From assembly GCA_902521485.1 (NCBI GenBank), contig CABYRQ010000005.1:1-57353 (forward strand): a stretch of 57,353 nucleotides of DNA, given 5' to 3'. The DNA comes from an uncultured Alphaproteobacteria bacterium. GTDB lineage: Bacteria > Pseudomonadota > Alphaproteobacteria > HIMB59. The position numbers were made by a program, and so were the translations under genes. The notes below the pieces were generated by a model that made no database searches, was not told where the DNA came from, and saw only the letters and a program-made list of their open reading frames with translations. This document shows positions 51,285 through 57,353 of this stretch, piece by piece (position 1 is the first letter of the stretch; the number at the start of each line of letters is the position of its first letter).

Positions 51285-51928
51285 AATTTAGTCATAGAGA
51301 AATATTTACACATTTAATATCAATATTTGCTTTAACACTACTCTTTTATTTTTCAGTGAAACACTTAACGAAAAATCAACATAACATTATAAATTTTATA
51401 GATTCTAACATACACGAGGATTTTGAATTTGAAATAACTAATAATTTGAATGATATAAATAATTATTTAAAAAAATATTTATTTATTGAAAGTCATTTAT
51501 TAAATCGTCGAAATAATGAAATTGATATTCAAATTAAACTTAAAAAATCTTTTGCTTTAAACAAATTTACTAATGAAGTAATATTTCATGATAATACTAC
51601 AGCCCCAATTATTTATTTTAATCAGAGTTACCTTGATGCTATCGACCTAGTTGATATTTCTAAAAATAGTATCCACATAAATAATTACTTAAATGAACAT
51701 TATTTAACTTTGTCTAATTTATTTAATATAGATAAAATAGAATATATAGATGATAGGAGGTACAATTTAATTTTAAGTAATGGTAAAATTGTTATGCTAC
51801 CTAAAGTGATTGATTCCAAATTATTATTTTTTATTGAAAATAATATTGATTTAATCGAAAAAAGCACAAATTACGAAGAGTTTTTAGATTTGAGAAATTT
51901 TCATAATAAAACAATAAGATTAAAGTAA
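51281..51928 (+). CDS. ftsQ: Cell division protein FtsQ, divergent
   Basis: A 215-aa bitopic protein: one N-terminal membrane helix (about residues 12-28), then a periplasmic part that should hold a POTRA and a beta domain. Sequence similarity visible by eye is limited to IEYIDDRRYNLILSNGKIVM (about 157-176), which corresponds to the FtsQ W.l.L.nG..v.Lp strand pair, followed by LPK. It is shorter than usual (about 270-310 aa). Position between ddl and ftsA decides the call. The ATG overlaps the ddl stop by 4 bases. Confidence 0.8.
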   Translation: MKFSHREIFTHLISIFALTLLFYFSVKHLTKNQHNIINFIDSNIHEDFEFEITNNLNDINNYLKKYLFIESHLLNRRNNEIDIQIKLKKSFALNKFTNEVIFHDNTTAPIIYFNQSYLDAIDLVDISKNSIHINNYLNEHYLTLSNLFNIDKIEYIDDRRYNLILSNGKIVMLPKVIDSKLLFFIENNIDLIEKSTNYEEFLDLRNFHNKTIRLK

Positions 51929-53119
51929 TTGGATAGTTATAAAACAATTATTGAGATAGGTTCTTTTTCTATTAAGACAATAATTTACTCAGAATTAAAA
52001 CAAGATTTCTCAATAATTGGCACAGGTAAGACTAGATCTAGAGGATATAATGGTGAGGATATAGAAAATTTTGATGATTTTATTGACTGTATAAAAAATT
52101 CTATTGTCCAAGCAGAAAAGCAAGCTAACTATGTCATTAGAGATGCTTATATATTAGTTACAAATCAAAGTGTTCAAATAAAGAAAACACAAAAAGATCT
52201 CAACCTTAAAGGTGGTATCATTGAAAAGAATGATTTAAGAAAAATATCTAAAATTAAAATTCCTAGAGATGATAATTATTACTATAATATTTATACTTCA
52301 CACTATAAAATTGATGATAAATTAATTACAGATAATCCGGTTGGTTTAAATTGCAACAAGTTATCAATTATTGCTTTAATTTCAATGATAGATATAAAAC
52401 AAATTAATCTTTTAAATAATATATTTCAGAAACTCCAGATAAAAATATTAAATTACTTAGACTCTACTACTTCTTATTATTTTTATTTAAAAAATAAACC
52501 CAAGACCAAAACAAATGTTGTCCTTATAGATTATGGCTTTAAATATATTAATATCATAATGATAAGAAATAAAGTATTGCATTTTATAAAAAAAATACCG
52601 CATGGCAGTAAAAATATTTCTAATGATTTAGTTAATATTCATAACATTAGTTTTGATTTCGCAGAAAAACTTAAAATATCCACAATTGATTTATCTGATA
52701 CTAGAAATTCAACAGTTGAAATTCCTATTTGGGAGGAATTTGGTGATAATAAAAAAAAAAATGTTGGTCATGATAATCTAAAAGAGATTACTCAGGATAG
52801 ACTGGATGAAACCTTTGAAATAGTTTTGAAATCATTACCCAAAGATAAGAGCTTTTATTCATACATATTTACAGGAGGAGGGTCTAAGTTAAAAAATTTC
52901 TACAATTATTTTCGAACAAAGTTTGATTATGATATACAATTTTTAGAGCCACCTAAGTCATGTGGTATCCCTAAAGTTTTAAATGATGCTAGCATTATGT
53001 CCCTTTATTCAAGTTTTTGGCTATTGACCAACAAAAGTTCTGAGAATGATAATTTTACTCAAAAAATTGATTCTTTTTCAAACAAAATATGGTACAAAAG
53101 ATTCGTAGACCTACTATAG
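51929..53119 (+). CDS. ftsA: Cell division protein FtsA
   Basis: Actin-like ATPase that tethers FtsZ to the membrane. 396 aa, TTG start at 51929 directly after the ftsQ stop. N-terminal YKTIIEIGSFSIKTIIY (residues 4-20, phosphate-1 loop, changed from the usual DIGTSK), TGKTRSRGYNGEDIENFDDF (about 32-51), LIDYGFKYINIIMI (about 196-209, phosphate-2), YIFTGGGSKLKNF (about 310-322, adenosine loop) and the C-terminal amphipathic SNKIWYKRFVDLL (about 384-396) that would bind the membrane. It is fairly divergent. Some phosphate-loop residues differ from the actin consensus. Confidence 0.88.
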   Translation: MDSYKTIIEIGSFSIKTIIYSELKQDFSIIGTGKTRSRGYNGEDIENFDDFIDCIKNSIVQAEKQANYVIRDAYILVTNQSVQIKKTQKDLNLKGGIIEKNDLRKISKIKIPRDDNYYYNIYTSHYKIDDKLITDNPVGLNCNKLSIIALISMIDIKQINLLNNIFQKLQIKILNYLDSTTSYYFYLKNKPKTKTNVVLIDYGFKYINIIMIRNKVLHFIKKIPHGSKNISNDLVNIHNISFDFAEKLKISTIDLSDTRNSTVEIPIWEEFGDNKKKNVGHDNLKEITQDRLDETFEIVLKSLPKDKSFYSYIFTGGGSKLKNFYNYFRTKFDYDIQFLEPPKSCGIPKVLNDASIMSLYSSFWLLTNKSSENDNFTQKIDSFSNKIWYKRFVDLL

Positions 53120-53139
53120 GTTGATTTGCGGGGAAAAAA

Positions 53140-54660
53140 ATGACACTAGATATAGAACCAGTTGTTGATCAAAAAAACTTAAAGCCATCTTTGACAGTTA
53201 TGGGAATTGGCGGTGCAGGATGCAACGCTGTAAATAACATGATCCAATCAAATTTGAACAATGTTGATTTTATTGTGGCTAACACAGATGCCCAAGCTCT
53301 TGAAAACTCACTTTGTTATAATCGCATACAATTGGGTTTAGAAAAAACTAAAGGTTTAGGCGCAGGAGCAGACCCAGTTGTTGGAAAAGATGCTGCTGAA
53401 GAGAGTATTGATTTAATTTCTGAAGAATTGAGAAATACTAATATGTTATTTTTAACAGCTGGTTTAGGTGGAGGCACAGGCACAGGTGCTTTACCTGTAA
53501 TTGCAAGCATTGCAAAAAAACTAGGAATTGTGACTGTTGCAATAGTATCAACACCTTTCAATTTTGAAGGAACTAAGAGAATGAATTTAGCATTGCAGGG
53601 TCTTGAGGAAGTTAAAAACAATGTAGATACATTATTAATTATACCAAATCAAAATTTATTTAAGGTATCTAATGAACAAACTTCTTTTGCTGAGGCTTTT
53701 AAAAAAGCTGATAATGTTTTATTTGATGGCGTAAAAGGACTTACTGATTTAATTACACAACCTGGACTTATTAACTTAGATTTTGCCGACGTAAGGACAG
53801 TCATAAAAGAAATGGGTTTTGCGATGATGGGCACTGCGGTTGCAGAGGGTGATAACAAAGCAGTAGAGGCATCTAATTTAGCCTTAACAAATCCTTTAAT
53901 AGAAAACATAGATATGAATACAGCTAAAGGAGTTATTGTTAATATTTCCGGAGGAAGTGACATGACTTTATTAGAAGTAGATCACGCAGCGAATATCATA
54001 AGACAAAGTGTTAATCCTGAGGCGAATATAATATTCGGATCTTTAATAGATGAAACTTTACAAGGAAAATTAAAGATTAGTATTTTTGCTACAGGCATAG
54101 AAGCTTCAGGAAAAAAAATTCTCTATTACCCAGAGTTTGAAAATAGTTCTAGCTTTAGTTCTATTCAAAATAAAATTGATGATAGTTTGGCTTATGATCC
54201 CTCTAATATTAATACAAATCTTTCAAGTGGAGTTGAAGATAATCCAGCTAACTCTGAAAATGAAGAGTTTAATTTAACTAATGAGTTGGACCAAAAAATT
54301 GACAATAAGGACGATATCAATGAAAAAAGTGATGAAAATAATATCAATTTTGAAAATCTTGATGAAAAAAAGAAAACAGGTTTCTTTAGTATGCTCTCTA
54401 ATTTAATGAAATCCGATAAAAAAACAGTTGAGATTAGCGATAAAAGCTTAGAAAAAAAACAAAAATCAAAAAAAACTAAGACAGATCCTAACCTTTTTTT
54501 ATTTAACGATGTCGTTGAAGAGGAAAGTAGTGAAGCTAGACCTAACTCAGATGGAAATGAAATTTCAGAACTCTCAGATATATCTGAATTTAACAATGAA
54601 AACGAAAATAACGAAGATACAGATACCCCTTCATATTTGAGAAAAGGCTCAAATCAATAG
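53140..54660 (+). CDS. ftsZ: Cell division protein FtsZ
   Basis: Tubulin-like GTPase forming the division ring, 506 aa. VMGIGGAGCNAVNNMIQSNL (about residues 20-39), GLGAGADPVVGKDAAEES (about 71-88), the tubulin signature LTAGLGGGTGTGALPVIASI (about 105-124) and the synergy-loop region NLDFADVRTVIKEMGFAMMG (about 210-229) are conserved. A long variable acidic and Lys-rich linker follows (about 320-490) and the C-terminal peptide is DTPSYLRKGSNQ, matching the D-IPAFLRR-type tail that binds FtsA. A GCGGGG stretch lies 8 bases before the ATG. It starts 20 bases after ftsA. Confidence 0.96.
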   Translation: MTLDIEPVVDQKNLKPSLTVMGIGGAGCNAVNNMIQSNLNNVDFIVANTDAQALENSLCYNRIQLGLEKTKGLGAGADPVVGKDAAEESIDLISEELRNTNMLFLTAGLGGGTGTGALPVIASIAKKLGIVTVAIVSTPFNFEGTKRMNLALQGLEEVKNNVDTLLIIPNQNLFKVSNEQTSFAEAFKKADNVLFDGVKGLTDLITQPGLINLDFADVRTVIKEMGFAMMGTAVAEGDNKAVEASNLALTNPLIENIDMNTAKGVIVNISGGSDMTLLEVDHAANIIRQSVNPEANIIFGSLIDETLQGKLKISIFATGIEASGKKILYYPEFENSSSFSSIQNKIDDSLAYDPSNINTNLSSGVEDNPANSENEEFNLTNELDQKIDNKDDINEKSDENNINFENLDEKKKTGFFSMLSNLMKSDKKTVEISDKSLEKKQKSKKTKTDPNLFLFNDVVEEESSEARPNSDGNEISELSDISEFNNENENNEDTDTPSYLRKGSNQ

Positions 54661-54728
54661 ATTTAACTAATACAAAGTTTTACAAATATAAAGTAATACT
54701 TTTCAGTTATTTTCTTAATATTGAATAA

Positions 54729-55586
54729 ATGAAAAGTTTAACTCTTAACGAGTCTATTAGCTTTAATGGTGTCGGTTTGCATACTGGTGTAAAAACAAAT
54801 ATAACACTAAGGCCTTCTCATATAGGATCTGGTATTTTTTTTAATAGAACTGACAAATCTGTTATAATACCTGCCACATGGCATAATGTAATATCAACTA
54901 AATTTTCGACTAACATAGCATCAAATGAAACTGAGGTTAAGACTGTAGAGCACTTGTTAAGTGCACTTTCAGGTCTACATATTAATAATTGTGAAATTTT
55001 AATTGACAATATAGAAGTTCCTATTCTTGATGGCAGCTCTAAAGTTTTTGTTGAAAGTATATTAAAAAAAGGTTTAAAACAGCAAGACTCTGAACAAAAT
55101 ATTTTAGAAATAGTTAAGCCAGTTAAATTCTCATGTGATTATGGATTTGCTGAGTTATCACCAAACTCATCAAAAGATAAGGGCTTGAATATAAATCTAG
55201 AGTCTAGCTTTGATGGAAAGTATGAAGATCAAGATATTAAAATAAGTAATTTAAATGGTAACTATATTGAGTCTATCTCAAATGCAAGAACATTTGGTTT
55301 TTTTCATGAGATAGAATATCTCAAGTCACAAAATTTAATAAAAGGCGGTTCACTTGATAATGCCATAGTTATCAAAGATAAGAAACCGCTTAACAAGGAC
55401 GGATTAAGATATGAAAACGAATTAATGCGTCATAAAGTTTTAGATGTAGTAGGAGATCTTTATTTATCCGGCTACCCTATAGTAGGAACTTATAAAGGAT
55501 TTAAAACAGGTCACTTTATTACAGTTAATTTACTTAAAGAACTATTTAGTTCAAACGATAATTATAAAATACACAAAATCAACTAA
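54729..55586 (+). CDS. lpxC: UDP-3-O-acyl-GlcNAc deacetylase LpxC
   Basis: Zinc deacetylase, the committed step of lipid A synthesis. 285 aa: SISFNGVGLHTGVKTNITL start (about residues 9-27), zinc-site VKTVEHLLSALSGLHINNCE (about 71-90), EVPILDGSSKVFVE (about 96-109), ARTFGFFHEIEYLKSQNLIK (about 187-206) and GSLDNAIV, then HKVLDVVGDLYLSGYP with the second zinc set (about 235-250) and the catalytic His in GFKTGHFITVN. It is in the usual place after ftsZ. The 3' end overlaps the convergent fumC stop by 4 bases. A mature lipopolysaccharide-type outer membrane is therefore expected. Confidence 0.95.
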   Translation: MKSLTLNESISFNGVGLHTGVKTNITLRPSHIGSGIFFNRTDKSVIIPATWHNVISTKFSTNIASNETEVKTVEHLLSALSGLHINNCEILIDNIEVPILDGSSKVFVESILKKGLKQQDSEQNILEIVKPVKFSCDYGFAELSPNSSKDKGLNINLESSFDGKYEDQDIKISNLNGNYIESISNARTFGFFHEIEYLKSQNLIKGGSLDNAIVIKDKKPLNKDGLRYENELMRHKVLDVVGDLYLSGYPIVGTYKGFKTGHFITVNLLKELFSSNDNYKIHKIN

Positions 55587-56971
55587 ACCATTTTTTTTGG
55601 ATCAGTGTATTTATTGAATTCTTCCTCAGATAAATCTGTAAGTTCCATACATGATTGTTTTAATGAAATATTTTTATTGTAAGCATTAAGTGCTACCTTA
55701 GAGGCAAGATCATATCCAATTACTTTAGTTAAAGGTGTCACAAGCATTAAAGAGCGATTTAAAAGTTCATTTACTCTTTGTTTGTTAACTTTTAATCCTT
55801 TCAAACAGTTTTTATTAAATGAAGCCATAGCCTCGCTAATTAAACTAATTGCATCAAGAGTATTATGTATAATTAATGGATTATAGACATTTAATTGGAA
55901 ATGGCCTTGTGTACAAGCGAAGGTTATAGAATTTCTAAGACCAATCACATGTGTACATACCATCGATAGAGCCTCACACTGTGTAGGATTTATTTTTCCT
56001 GGCATAATTGATGAGCCAGGTTCATTGGCTGGAAGAATTAACTCAGAAATGCCACATCTTGGCCCAGATGCCAATACCCTAATATCATTTGCCATTTTAA
56101 ATAAAGCACTAGTTAAAATTTCAAAACCTGACATGACTTCAATAAATACATCATGGGAGGCAAGTGACTCATACTTATTTGGGGCAGATTTAAACAGAAG
56201 TCCTGTTTCCTTTCTTAAGTATTTAATAAATATTTTAGAAAAATTTTTTGGGGAATTTACTCCAGATCCAACCGCAGTTCCCCCTTGAGCTAGTTCGTGG
56301 AGTTTATCTAAACTTTTTTTAATAACATTTTCTGCATAAGATATTTGATCATAAAAAACTAAAAATTCATTTGAAATTTTTATTGGTGTTGCATCCTGAG
56401 TATGAGTTCGTCCAATCTTAATTATTCCTTTGAACTCAGAAATTTTCTTTTTTAAAGATTTTTTAAAAAAAACTATTTCAGGAAGTAATTTTTTTTTTAT
56501 TGATAGCACAGTAGCTATATGCATAGCAGTAGGAATACTGTCATTTGATGATTGAGATCTATTAATATGATCATTTGGATGAAGTGGGGAATTTGTTGGG
56601 AGCTTTCTTCCTAATAACTGATTACTTTTATTTGCAATGACTTCATTAAGATTCATATTTATTTGAGTCCCTGATCCTGTTTGCCATACAACAAGGGGAA
56701 AGTGATTATTTAATTTTCCAGACATAATTAAATCACAAACTTTACCAATAATTTTCGCATGATTTTTCGGTAATAATTTTAATTCTGCATTTGCAAAAGC
56801 ACATGATTTTTTTTGTAAGGCAAGGGCCTCTATGAAAATATTTTGAAAATGAAATTTCCCAACACCTATTTGAAAGTTTTCTATCGATCTTTGAGTTTGT
56901 GCTCCCCAAAGTTTCGTGCTTTCAACTTTAATTTCACCTAAGCTATCTTTTTCAATGCGAAATTTGACCAT
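55583..56971 (-). CDS. fumC: Class II fumarate hydratase FumC
   Basis: Iron-independent fumarase of the citric acid cycle, homotetramer. 462 aa: LWGAQTQRSIENFQIG (about residues 21-36), GSGTQINMNLNEVIANK (about 99-115), HPNDHINRSQSSNDSIPTAM (about 131-150), GRTHTQDATPI (about 187-197), and the superfamily signature GSSIMPGKINPTQCEA (about 319-334) with the catalytic Ser. The start is ATG at 56971. It diverges from gpmA across 28 bases. Confidence 0.96.
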   Translation of the reverse strand: MVKFRIEKDSLGEIKVESTKLWGAQTQRSIENFQIGVGKFHFQNIFIEALALQKKSCAFANAELKLLPKNHAKIIGKVCDLIMSGKLNNHFPLVVWQTGSGTQINMNLNEVIANKSNQLLGRKLPTNSPLHPNDHINRSQSSNDSIPTAMHIATVLSIKKKLLPEIVFFKKSLKKKISEFKGIIKIGRTHTQDATPIKISNEFLVFYDQISYAENVIKKSLDKLHELAQGGTAVGSGVNSPKNFSKIFIKYLRKETGLLFKSAPNKYESLASHDVFIEVMSGFEILTSALFKMANDIRVLASGPRCGISELILPANEPGSSIMPGKINPTQCEALSMVCTHVIGLRNSITFACTQGHFQLNVYNPLIIHNTLDAISLISEAMASFNKNCLKGLKVNKQRVNELLNRSLMLVTPLTKVIGYDLASKVALNAYNKNISLKQSCMELTDLSEEEFNKYTDPKKMV

Positions 56972-56999
56972 GAGTAATTAATAATATATATCAAATTCA

Positions 57000-57353
57000 A
57001 TGAAAAATATTTTATTAATTCGCCATGGTCAAAGCGAGTGGAATAAATTAAATCTTTTTACCGGCTTTAAAAATATTGAATTATCTCAACAAGGCATTGA
57101 GGAGGCGAATAAAGCTGGGCAAAACTTCAAAAATTTAGATATTAAATTCAATATTGTATTTACAAGTGAATTAAAAAGAGCTCAAGAAACCGCTAAAATA
57201 ATTCTTCAAAACCTCAATCAGTGGGATTTTTTAAATAATGAAGGAAAAATAATCTCAAACATTAATTTAAATGAGAGAGATTATGGTGATCTCACGGGTT
57301 TAAACAAAAAGGAAACTGCTGAAAAATTTGGAGAAGAACAAGTTCATAAGTGG
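57000..57353 (+). CDS. gpmA: 2,3-bisphosphoglycerate-dependent phosphoglycerate mutase, 3' truncated
   Basis: Glycolytic mutase, cut by the window end after 118 codons. N-terminal LLIRHGQSEWNKLNLFTGF (about residues 5-23) carries the catalytic His (H9) and the RHGxSxWN signature; IELSQQGIEEANKAG (about 26-40), VFTSELKRAQETA (about 57-69) with the second active-site region, and NERDYGDLTGLNKKETA (about 93-109, with the catalytic Glu) follow. The frame is open to the end of the window. It is expected to be about 210-230 aa in full. Confidence 0.93.
   Translation, partial: MKNILLIRHGQSEWNKLNLFTGFKNIELSQQGIEEANKAGQNFKNLDIKFNIVFTSELKRAQETAKIILQNLNQWDFLNNEGKIISNINLNERDYGDLTGLNKKETAEKFGEEQVHKW

Noticed and set aside
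53316-53963. Long minus-strand reading frames opposite ftsZ (also opposite fbaB, gap, tkt, dipeptidase and others)
   Set aside because: They mirror highly conserved plus-strand or minus-strand genes, have no ribosome sites or promoters and no recognisable protein features. They are shadows.
1-57353. Integrated phage, insertion sequences, CRISPR arrays or toxin-antitoxin pairs
   Set aside because: No transposase, integrase, spacer-repeat pattern or matching gene pair was seen; the region reads as core chromosome.

Overview
This is an AT-rich (roughly 30% GC by eye), very tightly packed stretch of bacterial chromosome, cut at both ends. The gene content is alphaproteobacterial: 5-aminolevulinate synthase instead of the glutamyl-tRNA route, HemJ, TrcR (DUF1013), a DUF6476-RluD-RpoH neighbourhood, alphaproteobacterial-type L31 and L33, an Aap-type amino acid ABC transporter and a murG-to-lpxC cell-division cluster. 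Overlapping ATGA junctions, tail-to-tail genes that touch or overlap, frequent TTG starts and the low GC point to a streamlined free-living marine alphaproteobacterium (SAR11-like or HIMB59-like). The exact lineage is an inference. I see no rRNA, tRNA, insertion sequence, prophage or CRISPR array, so it reads as core chromosome.

Layout. 1-2900: end of an amino acid ABC transporter operon (aapQ-aapM-aapP) and a LysE-type exporter, closed by a bidirectional terminator. 2901-3244: two very small overlapping genes on the minus strand (a DUF3563-like protein and a 59-residue protein). 3405-9522: accessory metabolism, comprising an M19 dipeptidase, a 61-residue charged protein behind a leaderless-type promoter, a DUF3445 heme-dependent N-demethylase-like protein with a TauE/SafE-type permease, a short TAXI-like periplasmic protein, a second LysE exporter, a candidate structured RNA, a DUF2721 membrane protein and a MATE transporter. 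9527-18341: an unusually complete heme locus. hemC(with an extra C-terminal domain)-hemB-hemE-hemH-hemF-hemJ lie on the minus strand, and an SDR, an LLM flavoprotein and hemA (ALAS) lie on the plus strand.

18386-24695: trhO, rpmG, photolyase (whose true N-terminus has no normal start codon), then a FAD oxidoreductase-DUF1365-cyclopropane synthase-like-DUF3833 lipid-modification module. 24685-30789 (minus strand): tkt-gap-fba-efp-suhB-rpmE-trcR, central carbon and translation genes. 30825-33841: zapB-like, zapA, fthC, ymdB-like, yebC, and a small PDDEXK-type nuclease in the place where ruvCAB is usually found. 33845-39008: tolQ-tolR-tolA-tolB-pal-cpoB, the envelope-constriction system. 39001-45250: tilS, ftsH, glmM, a shortened hisZ-like gene and purA.

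45252-46891 (minus): rpoH and an RluD-family pseudouridine synthase. 46899-55586: DUF6476, then murG-murC-murB-ddl-ftsQ-ftsA-ftsZ-lpxC, the second half of a classical division and cell-wall cluster. 55583-57353: fumC on the minus strand and the start of gpmA on the plus strand, cut by the window end.

Most genes are well known. The items worth a second look are the HemC C-terminal domain as a possible non-canonical HemD, the nuclease in the ruvC slot, the photolyase start, the hairpin-bounded RNA candidate at 7675-7756, and the small-protein pair at 2901-3244.
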